26,412 nucleotides of DNA from Phaeoceros laevis (Eukaryota > Anthocerotophyta > Anthocerotopsida > Notothyladales): positions 1 to 26,412 of the forward strand of contig JBNGIQ010008974.1 of the NCBI GenBank assembly GCA_049999765.1. Reading direction: 5' to 3'. A model generated the notes under the pieces. That model was not told where the DNA came from. It worked only from the letters and a program-made list of their open reading frames with translations, and searched no databases. This document shows positions 9,181 through 17,656 of this stretch, piece by piece. Both the position numbers and the translations under genes were made by a program. Numbering within the stretch: the first letter of the stretch is position 1; every line of letters begins with the position of its first letter.

Positions 9181-9267
9181 TTGAACAAGGTGGAGGCTGG
9201 GGTGTCAAAATGTGGCCAATCAGAATTGTATATCTTGGATTGCGGTTGATGATGATCGCAAGCATCT
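9138..9267. other. Central loop of the foldback element
   Basis: About 130 bp have no inverted partner and separate the arms. This stretch carries the extra transposase-like coding remnant joined to the left arm. Confidence 0.7.
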
Positions 9268-9723
9268 CGCTTGACAGAACTTGATAAAATATGGGTTCAT
9301 GACAAACGCAAATGGAATGTTACCAAGAATGAGTGCCAACATAAGGGAATGACTGATTGTGTTAGTTTCACTAGGCGTCATTTTCCGACTCTCAACCTGC
9401 ACATTGATTTTGTCTCGGGGACGCTTGGTCATCGGCATGGTTTCTGTGCGCCTCTGACTTGATTCTACTTCAAATCCTTCTTGAGATGATTGATGTGCTT
9501 CATCTCGCGATGAACTTTGAGGCTTGTTTCTTTTATCAACCAATTCTTGCACATGGTCTTCTACATCTTCATTGACATCCTTACAGGACTTCAAAAGATG
9601 TGCTTCCATCCTCTGTGGTTGAGGTTGAACATGTGCTGAACAAAAGTTGCATTGTGCTATATTTCGGCCGCTCTTGCCGGATCCTGTGGTGAAATAATTC
9701 CAAACCTGTGATTGAGGCCGCAT
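9220..9723 (-). CDS. BED zinc-finger protein fragment, right arm of foldback element
   Basis: 167 codons open from an ATG at 9723. Residues about 8-45 form a BED-type zinc finger: VWNYF, then CNFC, then H-x4-C in HLLKSC. BED fingers bind DNA at the N-terminus of hAT transposases. After it comes a hydrophilic Glu/Ser/Gln-rich stretch, then NIPFAFVMNPYFIKF, the region where hAT proteins begin their catalytic half. The frame then leaves the homologous sequence and ends in the loop. There is no RNase-H-like core, no DDE residues and no dimerisation domain, so it cannot be a working transposase. It could at most be a DNA-binding remnant. Confidence 0.6.
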   Translation of the reverse strand: MRPQSQVWNYFTTGSGKSGRNIAQCNFCSAHVQPQPQRMEAHLLKSCKDVNEDVEDHVQELVDKRNKPQSSSRDEAHQSSQEGFEVESSQRRTETMPMTKRPRDKINVQVESRKMTPSETNTISHSLMLALILGNIPFAFVMNPYFIKFCQARCLRSSSTAIQDIQF

Positions 9724-10029
9724 CTACAAGCATCCAGAAAAAACTATGAAAATCAATAAATTTGATATGTTACAATGAGAGGACAATATATTAGAAAGAT
9801 AATCAAAGACAAACCTTTCAAGGCTTAATATTCCAAACCTTGTAAGAAACAAAGAAGAACTCCAAAAGACTTTAGATATTTATTTGCGTTCCCCTTGTGT
9901 TCATATATAGACATTCACACATGTTCTATGCATCGATATCACACATATTTATAGTCGACCGAGATATTGAGACGGCCGGCCCGCCACAGCTAGGCCCTCA
10001 TAACACTTCAGCCTATCACACTTGGAAGC

Positions 10030-10170
10030 ACGGCCTCATGTGCCTATATTATAAGCTGGCCTTAGGGAAACATTAAATATAAGGGAGGACGACCTAATGT
10101 ATCTATATTAAATTTATAAGCCGGCCTTAAATCTAAGGGCGGACGGCCTAATGTACCTATATTCAAACTC
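10030..10170. repeat. ~55-bp tandem repeat, about 2.5 copies
   Basis: Copies start near 10032, 10089 and 10143, with the shared words CGGCCTAATGTACCTATATT and AAGCCGGCCTTA (with variants). Confidence 0.7.
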
Positions 10171-10178
10171 AGCAAAGA

Positions 10179-10208
10179 GCTTGCGAAGAAGCAAGCTTCT
10201 TCGCAAGC
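10179..10208. repeat. Perfect 13-bp-stem hairpin
   Basis: GCTTGCGAAGAAG pairs with CTTCTTCGCAAGC around the loop CAAG. There is no T-tract next to it. Its role is unknown. Confidence 0.9.
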
Positions 10209-10437
10209 TTCTTTTCCGGTCCCGGAATAGCACTTCAAGCTAAGGGCCTCCTGGCCGGCCTTTCATAACGTGCTCGTCCAAGCAAATAAAGGATCTGTTT
10301 AGGGGCATGCTTCTCCTCCCAACAGAACTGAGAGAATGAAAATGACCAGCGGTGTAGCCAAGCTTGTTGCCCGCTGTGTGAATTTCCTGTACTTATTGTA
10401 TAATGAAGGTTCTTAGTAAGAAACAATCTTTGAGTAA

Positions 10438-10642
10438 GAAAGATTAATCTATATTTAAAATAATTATTTAAATAAATATAATATATTTAAAACATGGTAT
10501 TTACCAAATCTGTTAAGGGTGTTTCCACCAATTGGTAATTACCTGGTAGTTAGTTTGATTTTCGAGAGGCCTGATAAAAATTATTTTAAACTAGTATTTA
10601 CCAATTGGTAATTACCAGCTAGTTTCTACCGGGCCTTCCCTA
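10438..10642. repeat. Outer terminal inverted repeat, right
   Basis: Inverted partner of 7789-7935. It keeps ~65 bp lost from the left end, including a second copy of the GGTAATTACCAATTGGT subterminal word, so the original terminus had internal tandem subrepeats. Confidence 0.85.
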
Positions 10643-11144
10643 CCCTAATGGACTGGCGCTTTCAGTTTCATCTTCCTCTATAACACACTGTACCAAAAAT
10701 CATGGTAGCATTACAAAAACGTAAAAGAAACGGTTAACTTTCTGCCCTAGTATCCGGTAAGTGGCGCAAAAGCCAATCTGCTAACACAAACCAGTAGGTC
10801 CGTTCGCACATCTGTAGAGCTTTATCCGAGCACTTACCAGCAGATGTACAGCTCCAAGGTTGGGGTGTTGCCGAAAACTGGTCTGGTGGTCTCGCTATAG
10901 ATCGGTTAAGGTTCGGTTCGTACGGTGCAACATCAAGGTTGACAAGTATGCTTATCAAATGTTCATACAGTGTTCCGCAGACTCACTCAAAACTGTGGTG
11001 GCTTGGGCAGCTGTGGTTTGACGCTTTGTTTAGGATACCTTTCATTGTTGAAAAAGGGCAGTCACCTTCGACTTATTTGATACATTGAGACATGATGAAG
11101 GGATTCAACCAAACAGCAGCACATGTTACAACACATCAAAACAT
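10643..11144. other. Intergenic stretch with no recognised gene
   Basis: Only short frames with no recognisable motif occur here. I see no RNA gene and no clear repeat. Confidence 0.5.
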
Positions 11145-11306
11145 CCAAACGACTTCCTAGCTTTGTCTCGACGCCCCTATGGGCGGAGTTCTGGGAGCAA
11201 CCTAGGGGAGTAACCACATTTGATAAGGTAAGGGTAGGAGAAAGGGGAACAGATGTAGGGGGAGCAGCGAGTGAGCAGAGCCTGATCATTACATCTGGTT
11301 TGTCAG
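11145..11306. repeat. ~155-bp direct repeat, copy A
   Basis: It runs from CCAAACGACTTCCTAG through GGGGAACAGATGTAGGGGGA to ATCTGGTTTGTCAG and corresponds to 11411-11564. The two copies share most bases with several small indels and lie 266 bp apart. Confidence 0.75.
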
Positions 11307-11410
11307 GCCCGATACCTGTGTTTCCAGCTGTGCCTGAAACTGTGTCCCCTGGTGTGTCTCAAGCTGTGGCCAGTGTGCTTGAAGCTGCGCCTGCGGGGCC
11401 TCTGCCACGT

Positions 11411-11564
11411 CCAAACGATTTCCTAGATCTGTCTCGATGCCTCTATGGGCAGAGTTATGGGAGCAACCCCATTTGATATTGTATGGGCGGAAGCAAAGAA
11501 GGGGAACAGAGATAGGGGGAGCAGAAAGTAAGCAAAGGCTGATCAGCATACCTGGTTTCAAAAG
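11411..11564. repeat. ~155-bp direct repeat, copy B
   Basis: Second copy of 11145-11306, running from CCAAACGATTTCCTAG to TACCTGGTTTCAAAAG. The 100 bp between the copies is rich in CTGTGxC words. No coding function can be supported. Confidence 0.75.
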
Positions 11565-11899
11565 CGGCCTGAAGCTGTGACTTCCACCTTGATATCGATT
11601 CTACAGAAATGGAAGGTACCCATGGGCTGGTGCAGACCTCCAGACAACGTTGAGCAGCGGGAGCGGTGCAGCTGAGGCAGGCTGGTAGTACGGCAACGCC
11701 GCAGAAACGTAAAGCTTTGGTATGGTGTCGGAGGGTAACGCTGTAGTCTACCCCAAATAGGAAAAGTGGCACGGAGAATACCGTGGAATTCCTGCATCAG
11801 TCCGCAGGGCGCTCTGTGTCCACTGGCAGCTATACCTCTAAAACTGAGAGCAAGAGGCAGCTCTGGGCTTGTCAGAGTTTTGCCACAGAGGCCCTTTTC

Positions 11900-11985
11900 G
11901 CACTTCGACAAATTTTTGGCCCACGAGGTTGACCCTGTTTTGTCGGTGTCGAATGGCATGGTCAACATCTCAGTGGACATTGACT
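11900..11985 (-). pseudogene. Relic of a DYW:KP-type PPR gene (E-motif piece)
   Basis: On the minus strand the frame reads EMLTMPFDTDKTGSTSWAK, which matches VLQTMPFDTDNVGWTALL of the gene at 12583-14631. At DNA level about 24 bp are shared with one mismatch (TTGTCGGTGTCGAA.GGCATG). Sequence on either side no longer aligns. This is a small scar of a lost PPR copy or a micro-duplication. Confidence 0.5.
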
Positions 11986-12290
11986 GAAATTTGTAACATA
12001 AAACATGTTGTAGATTTCAATCAATCCATGGCTGCTTGCACTATCCAACCTGTCCAGCCTTTAACTGTGCTCCCACATCCTCCTATATGCTGGTAAGACT
12101 GGATAAGGATGAGCCTCAACTCCAAAGCAGGCATGCCTTGACCAGCCTTGAAGGGCACCCAAAATTGTTCCCTTCCTCACCTCTGTGCCATAAATACCAA
12201 GGGCCCAGAATCATAGGGCCAGCAAGCAGAGGTGATGAGGCAGACCCACAGCCAGCCAATTCTTCCCCCCCTGGGACCTCACATTTAGGG
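11986..12290. other. Intergenic stretch with no recognised gene
   Basis: No gene, RNA gene or clear repeat is visible between the two PPR relics. Confidence 0.5.
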
Positions 12291-12294
12291 AGTC

Positions 12295-12347
12295 TCTGTT
12301 GGCCAGAACTTGGCATACACATCCACCAACATGATCCCGATCCACCA
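12295..12347 (-). pseudogene. Short PPR repeat relic
   Basis: The minus strand reads WIGIMLVDVYAKFWPT, matching FVGTMLVDVYAKCGS of PPR repeats, and nearer to the canonical gene at 676-3264 (MLVDVYAK) than to the KP genes (CLVDMYAK). The preceding ~100 codons in the same frame (to about 12632) overlap the 3' end of the next PPR gene in another frame and show no clear PPR pattern. Confidence 0.4.
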
Positions 12348-12582
12348 CTTGGACATGCCTAGGGCAACAAGCTGATACAGGTGCATGAGGAGCCAGGTGT
12401 GGCCTGCCACTCTCGTGTTCCTTGGACTTGCCTGCAATTTGCATACTGCGAGGTTTAAATTTGTGATGAAGTTCAGAAAAACATCTTCCTGTTGAGGTGG
12501 CACCAAGTCAGCAGCAGTTCCATCATCTGAGACTGCGGATCTCTGAAAGTGAAGCTTAAATAGGGCGTCCCGGGTTTTCTTG

Positions 12583-14631
12583 TCAATGTCGATCCCCACA
12601 TGAACAAGAGCCCTCAACAAAGCGGTGCACACGGTGTGAGTCTCGAACTATGATCTCCCTCCTTTCAATCCTGGACATGACCTTTGTACCACTGTGGCAG
12701 TCGTTGCACATTCTGAGGTTCTTGGTAACTAGCAGTGTTGTGCCATCTGGAGTGTTCAGGAGACCATATGCAAGTGCCAGTTTCTCAGCATGTCCGCACA
12801 GTGCATCTTCCTTCTCTAGCTGCGAGACAGGCTTGAGCACCAGCTCTGTCTGTGGAACATGGCCTCCCTGTTTCAACCTCACATTCATGCTCCTCCACTT
12901 GGTTGAAATATCAGCCCTTTCTTCTCCTACTGTAAACTCATGCAACTTGCTTTTGACTTCGATGCACGCCCTTGCAGGCTTCTTCTTAGCACCTGCAGCC
13001 CTTCTCAAGCTCTCTATCCTGTCTACATCATTCCACTTGCCGGCGCTGGCATACATGCTGGCCAAGAGCACATAGGGAGTCGAATTCTCAGGTTCCAACT
13101 GAGTCAGGCGATCGAAACACCTCCGTCCACGCTCGATGTCTCCATGGGTCTTACAGGCAGTCAGCAGAGCTGTCCATCCCACGTTGTCGGTGTCGAACGG
13201 CATGGTCTGCAGCACGTTCTCTGCCTCGTCGAGGCGGCCTGACCGCCCGAGAAGGTCCACTATGCAGTTGTAGTGGAAAACATGAAGCTTGATTCCATGC
13301 TCCTCCACCATAACTTTGAAGTACCTCTGGCCCTCGTTCACCAGACCCTCATGACTGCACGCCACCAGGAGACATATGAAAGTCACAACGGTGGGCTTCA
13401 CACCTTGCTGCTGCATCTTCTCAAAGCACTCTATGGCCATCTGGCCGTCACTGTGCTGAGCATAGCCGTTCATGAGAGTGTTCCATGTCACCACATCTCT
13501 TGTGGGCATGCTGTCAAAGACGTTGCAAGCATCCACCATGCTCCCACACTTTGCATACATGTCCAGCAGACAGTTACCCACAAACACATCAGTGTCGAGG
13601 CCTCTGTCTCGAATCTGTGCATGCAGCTGCTTACCCTGGTGCAAAGCTCCTGCACTGGCACATGCCTGCAGGAGGCAAATAAACGTCACACGGTTGGCCG
13701 GAGGCAGGCCCTCCTGCTGCATGCTGGCATACAAAGTCAGGGCTTCTTTGCCAAGCCCATGCTGGGTATACCCTGCCATCATAGCAGTCCATGTCACTAC
13801 ATCCCTTTTGGGCAACTTGTCAAACACTCTTCGAGCATCCTCCAAGCTTCTGCATTTGGCATACATGTCTACCAGGCAGTTGCCAACATAGAGGTCAGAC
13901 GCAAACGCACTTTCTATAACATCTGAGTGCACCTGCTCCCCGGATGCCAGATCCGATGCCTTGGCACACGCCCTCAGAACTGCCACAAACACATAGCTGT
14001 TTGGCTCCACAGCCGACTGACGCATATCTCGATACACTCTGATGGCCTCCTGGTGCTCCCCATGCTCACTGTACGTCCTGATCATGGAAGCCCACATGTA
14101 GGTGTCTGGTGCTGCCACTTTGGTGAACGCCTGCACTGCCTCCTCCAGCCTCCCCAGAGAGGCATACATCCGGATAATGTGGTTGGCCACGAACGTTTTG
14201 GACTCGTAGCCAAGGTCGACAGCAAGAGCGTGAACTCGGGTCCCAAGATCCAGATCCCTCTGCTCAATGCACCTCTTCAGGATACGGACGACCACAGAGC
14301 TGTCCACTGCAATCCCCCTCTGCACCAGGAGGTCCAAGGCTTCTACTACGAGATTGAGCTGCCCTTCGTCGCATATGGATGCCATCTGGTCTGTCATCCT
14401 CAACCCTTTCATCACCTGCTTCTCCACAACCGCTTCCATCCTCATCCTGGTGGTGGACGAGCTCTTCCCTCGAGTTGTGGGGGCGAGCTCCGTGGCGGTA
14501 GCGTGGGCCAGGGCCTGGAGCGGAGGACGCTGCTGTGGCTGCCGCGAGCTGTAACGAGGTGTGCCAGCATGCTCCATGCCGGCTCCGGGGCATGGCGGCA
14601 GCGGGGCCTGCGGGCTGCTGGCTCCCAGCAT
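12583..14631 (-). CDS. PPR protein with DYW:KP domain, candidate U-to-C editing factor
   Basis: 682 residues, intact and without introns. The ATG at 14631 is the first after an in-frame stop. Residues 1-75 are rich in Ala, Pro, Ser, Thr, Gln and Arg with few acids, as in organelle transit peptides. PLS repeats run from about 100 to 430, with VGNCLVDMYAKC at 249 and VGNCLLDMYAKC at 351. E motifs follow to about 560. The C-terminal domain has GHVPQTELVLKP (590-601), HAE at 614-616, CNDCH (C642, C645), C676/C678 and the end GDRH. K600-P601 and the DRH end mark the DYW:KP variant. In the literature this variant is tied to U-to-C editing, and synthetic KP proteins were shown to convert U to C. The active-site His and Glu and the Zn cysteines are all present, so I expect an active enzyme. 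The target site is unknown. Confidence 0.93.
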   Translation of the reverse strand: MLGASSPQAPLPPCPGAGMEHAGTPRYSSRQPQQRPPLQALAHATATELAPTTRGKSSSTTRMRMEAVVEKQVMKGLRMTDQMASICDEGQLNLVVEALDLLVQRGIAVDSSVVVRILKRCIEQRDLDLGTRVHALAVDLGYESKTFVANHIIRMYASLGRLEEAVQAFTKVAAPDTYMWASMIRTYSEHGEHQEAIRVYRDMRQSAVEPNSYVFVAVLRACAKASDLASGEQVHSDVIESAFASDLYVGNCLVDMYAKCRSLEDARRVFDKLPKRDVVTWTAMMAGYTQHGLGKEALTLYASMQQEGLPPANRVTFICLLQACASAGALHQGKQLHAQIRDRGLDTDVFVGNCLLDMYAKCGSMVDACNVFDSMPTRDVVTWNTLMNGYAQHSDGQMAIECFEKMQQQGVKPTVVTFICLLVACSHEGLVNEGQRYFKVMVEEHGIKLHVFHYNCIVDLLGRSGRLDEAENVLQTMPFDTDNVGWTALLTACKTHGDIERGRRCFDRLTQLEPENSTPYVLLASMYASAGKWNDVDRIESLRRAAGAKKKPARACIEVKSKLHEFTVGEERADISTKWRSMNVRLKQGGHVPQTELVLKPVSQLEKEDALCGHAEKLALAYGLLNTPDGTTLLVTKNLRMCNDCHSGTKVMSRIERREIIVRDSHRVHRFVEGSCSCGDRH

Positions 14632-15730
14632 CTGTGCTAGCTGATCAGATGCATCTGGCGTTGCTATGCTGGAGCCCTGACAGCATCTGCATCAGGGCAT
14701 CTGGGCTGGGGTGCTAGCTCCTGTCCTGCGTTGCCTGGGATGTCACTCTGGAAAGGGCGTGTCCTACATTTCCTGGGATGCCTCCACACAGCCACCATCC
14801 CTGCCAACTCATCTGCTAAGAAAGACGGGGCCTCAGCAAACCGGAGCGGATCCATCATGGATCAGAAAAACGCAGACTTCGTCACCTGATTCTTCAGGGA
14901 AGAGGAATATCTCTTTGATCCATGGAATGGCGCCTTACATTCATGGCTGAAAGATCAACGTCGCCTGTGTATGTTGGATAATCTGTTGATAAAATTGTCA
15001 TCCGAACGGGTCGCGTACGCTGCCGAAGTTGTAGCACCTGAGTCCCCCGACGGGTAAGGTGTAAACTTGTCTTGCGGTCTACGTGCTGGACGTCGTGATA
15101 GCCTCTTTACTTCTGCACGTCGTGGCCCCGAACTGCCACAATATCCCATATTGCTCCGGTGTCCTGCCAGACCCCCTTACATGTTGCGTTTTCTTCCTTC
15201 CTACACTACGACTATACTTGAACAGGATCTGTTCTATAGTTCGTACATCCAGTCTGTGTTTCCTAACTCAGACAAACCTCTCGATCCGGAAGATGAGGCA
15301 AGGCTGGCTGGCCTGAGCGCGATTGCTGCGTAGGCGACCCTCCTTCGGGAGAGTCTCCTTGCGCCAGATGAACGTCCCCCTGGCTCATTCCGCCAGGGGT
15401 TGACGGCCAGTCAGCGGTCTGACGGACTCCCAATTTTTTTGGCCGGCCTCTTTGGCGAAAGCAGAGATCACGCTGTCGAATTAACAAGCTGGTTTCTGCC
15501 TTGATGGTGCCTTCAGGTCCTTGTCAGTGCTTCCAGACGACGCTAGTTTAGCACCAAGCATTATCTCTTCGTCACAGACGCCACCAGAGGGGAGCTCCGA
15601 TTTGACAGCGGAAGGCAAACAAACCAGACGGCACCACATACAGTAATTCCACCAGGCATGACGAGGCCAAACTGTCGAGGTCAAATGGCAAATCAAATCT
15701 GCGGTGATGCTCTTTGAATGTCCGCCCGGG
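14632..15730. other. Intergenic region between the KP-type PPR gene and the ankyrin gene
   Basis: No gene is recognised. It should hold the PPR promoter (at the left) and the 3' end of the ankyrin transcript (at the right). An 8-bp-stem hairpin, CCCCTGGC/GCCAGGGG, lies at 15377-15399, and a small CTCC-TTCG-GGAG stem lies about 40 bp before it. A T7 run follows near 15434. These could be an old small-RNA or MITE relic, but the evidence is thin. Confidence 0.45.
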
Positions 15731-17656
15731 TCATTTCCATGTAGACCTGTTCTGGTGGAAGGAATACAGGATCCTGCCAGAAAGGGGCAGTAGGATGAAG
15801 GGAATGCAAATGGCAAGCCCCACACTGGCGGTGATCCACATGTCCTTCTGGTATGTCAGGATAGGCGGGAGGTCTGCAAAGCCAGCGGCAGTGAAGGCTC
15901 CCACCACCAGCGCCACCGCCACTGCAAGGCTGGCGGAGGTGCGGGTAAGCCAAACCCTGAGCTGCTGCACCTCGTCCCCGATGAAAGAATGCGACCTAGG
16001 CAGCACAATCTGGATGCCCGCCATCAAGGTGAAGACCGAAAGGTAGAAGCTGAGGCTGTTGAGGATCCAGAAGGCGCGCAATGCGGGATTCTGCACCTGC
16101 ACGTAGCACTGGTAGGCATCGGGCGGAGCCAGCGGGTCGCTGGCTCGCCTGGGGAACTGGAAGTAGGGTACCAGCCCCAGAGGCGGTTGCAGCCATGACG
16201 AGAAGGTGCACCCGGCTATGAGAGCTCCTCCCACCAGCAGCGCGTTGGCTGCGTTCTGGTACATCTGCCTGTCGCTGTGCATCTCTTCAATGGCTGCTTT
16301 GACATCTTCTCTGCGCAGGAGCGCCAGCTTCATGTCCTCGGCTGTGTCGCCAACCCTAATCGAAACCATGTGCAGAGCCGTCTGGTTGGCAGCGTTTCTG
16401 GTGTTGGCTCTCAACCGGGGATGTGCGCACAGCTCTTGGACGACCTGCAGCTGCTCGGTGCGGATGGCCACCTGCAGCGGGGTGTCGCGGTGGTGGCGGC
16501 CCTTGGCTGCTGCTGCCGGATTGACGTTCAGCCTTCCGTCCGAGACGAGAGCCTTGAGCACCGCAATGTAGCCCTTGCCTGCTGCGTAGTGCAGAGCAGT
16601 CATGCCGTAGACGTCTGTGGCGTTGCAATCCGTCTTGGCATGCTTGAGCAGCTCCTGGAGTGATGCCACATGGTTTTCCTGCGCAGCGATGTGAAGAGCG
16701 GTGCCTCCTTCTCTAGGGATCTGGATGCTTGCCCGTCCTTCCGTCCACACCACGGAGGCGTAGGAGGAAGAGGGATCCTTGAGGTTCGGCCGAGGCAGCT
16801 CTTCCCCGGGCAAATCCCCCTTGTTCTGCACATGAGACAGCAGGACATCCGAGATGAGGAGCCCGTTCATCCAGTTGACAGACGACCCTATCTTGGCGCT
16901 AGGTTGGATGGCGTCGTGTCGGAGAAGGAGATGAACGACCTCGAAGTGATCCCCCATCCAGACCGCCAGATGCAGAGGAGTGAGCTCGCAAACGCAATCC
17001 ACGGCGTTGACGTTCACCTCCGGCACAGCCAGCAGCTCCCTCACCACCGCAAAATGGCCGCTCCGGCAGCCGTAGTGGAGGGGAGTCCGCCACAGGCAGT
17101 CCCTGCTGTTGATGAAGGCTGCCACTCCGGTTGCTTCCCGCAGGCGGCAGGCGTTCAGCAGCATTCTCACAACCTCTGCGTGTCCGGCATCCGCTGCCAT
17201 GTGCAAGGCTGTGAGCTTCTCCAGGGAACGAGCATCCAGGTCCGTTTCCCACCACGACAGGAGCAGCTCCACCACTGCACTGTGCCCCGCGTACGCAGCC
17301 AGGTGCAGAGGAGTGATGTCCCCCTTGGCTCTGGCATTCACCTGCACCTTCTGTTCGTGGTCTCTCTTGAGCAGCCTCACAACTTCCTCCTGCCCGCTCC
17401 ATGCCGCAGCATGTAGCAGGGTGCGTCCCAGCTCGTCCTTGTCATGCAGGAGAATTAAAGGGAAGAAGTGCAGCAGGGCTCTTACTACCTCCACATGGCC
17501 CCTTTCTGCAGCTGCGTGCAGTGCCATGACCCTGAAGTCTGCTGTGGACCGGAACTCGCAGCTGTGGTCCATCTGAGCAAGGTACCCATTGATCCTATAC
17601 TGGTTGCCCTCCGCTGCTGCTTTGATGAAGGCAGCATCGTCCCCAGGAAGTACCAT
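15731..17656 (-). CDS. Ankyrin-repeat membrane protein with C-terminal PGG domain
   Basis: 641 residues, single exon. The ATG at 17656 is the first after an in-frame TGA. Ankyrin repeats run from about 8 to 440, marked by TPLH or ALHxAA words near 45, 80, 115, 149, 191, 226, 319, 353, 392 and 426. The block 250-312 is a non-repeat linker. From about 463 a PGG-type domain carries four hydrophobic segments, roughly 470-486, 527-550, 573-592 and 606-626, and the protein ends in a short basic tail. Plant proteins of this design (the ACD6/ITN1 family) sit in the plasma membrane or ER and act in defence and salt or ABA signalling. The exact role here is unknown. The extra 62-residue linker is unusual and could be a decayed repeat. 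Confidence 0.9.
   Translation of the reverse strand: MVLPGDDAAFIKAAAEGNQYRINGYLAQMDHSCEFRSTADFRVMALHAAAERGHVEVVRALLHFFPLILLHDKDELGRTLLHAAAWSGQEEVVRLLKRDHEQKVQVNARAKGDITPLHLAAYAGHSAVVELLLSWWETDLDARSLEKLTALHMAADAGHAEVVRMLLNACRLREATGVAAFINSRDCLWRTPLHYGCRSGHFAVVRELLAVPEVNVNAVDCVCELTPLHLAVWMGDHFEVVHLLLRHDAIQPSAKIGSSVNWMNGLLISDVLLSHVQNKGDLPGEELPRPNLKDPSSSYASVVWTEGRASIQIPREGGTALHIAAQENHVASLQELLKHAKTDCNATDVYGMTALHYAAGKGYIAVLKALVSDGRLNVNPAAAAKGRHHRDTPLQVAIRTEQLQVVQELCAHPRLRANTRNAANQTALHMVSIRVGDTAEDMKLALLRREDVKAAIEEMHSDRQMYQNAANALLVGGALIAGCTFSSWLQPPLGLVPYFQFPRRASDPLAPPDAYQCYVQVQNPALRAFWILNSLSFYLSVFTLMAGIQIVLPRSHSFIGDEVQQLRVWLTRTSASLAVAVALVVGAFTAAGFADLPPILTYQKDMWITASVGLAICIPFILLPLSGRILYSFHQNRSTWK

Larger units (their letters stand above)
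9968..10440. mobile_element. ~470 bp insert in the right arm, possibly a solo LTR
   Basis: The left arm passes directly from ATATCTCGG to AGATTAATCT, whereas the right arm has ~470 bp between them, so this is an insertion in the right arm (or a deletion in the left). It begins TGAGACGG, and a CA lies at 10424-10425. The adjoining 5-bp sequences (gatat and atctt) do not match, so LTR identity is unproven. Inside are about three ~55-bp tandem units (GACGGCCTAATGTACCTATATT variants) and a 13-bp-stem hairpin. No protein is encoded. Confidence 0.45.
7789..10642. mobile_element. Foldback DNA transposon with long inverted arms, hAT-like
   Basis: The two ends are inverted copies: TAcGGAAGGCCCGGTAGAAA at 7789 and its reverse complement, TAgGGAAGG..., ending at 10642. 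The similarity continues inward through the whole of both arms to 9137 (left) and 9268 (right), leaving a loop of about 130 bp. Both arms contain a BED zinc-finger piece pointing to the centre. Flanking octamers ccgtgaag (7781-7788) and ccctaatg (10643-10650) agree at five of eight positions. That could be a decayed hAT 8-bp target duplication, but it is not proof. The arms differ by a Helitron (left, 8137-8665), a ~470 bp insert (right, ~9968-10440) and a ~65 bp deletion in the outer left arm. No full transposase is present, so the element is non-autonomous. Confidence 0.85.

Noticed and set aside
9220-9723. Complete hAT transposase gene
   Set aside because: Only the BED finger and a short following piece exist. 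The catalytic and dimerisation regions are absent.
15340-15440. Bacterial-style terminator (GC hairpin followed by a T run)
   Set aside because: The window is a plant nuclear genome, the T run is 35 bp away, and no Pol III gene ends there.
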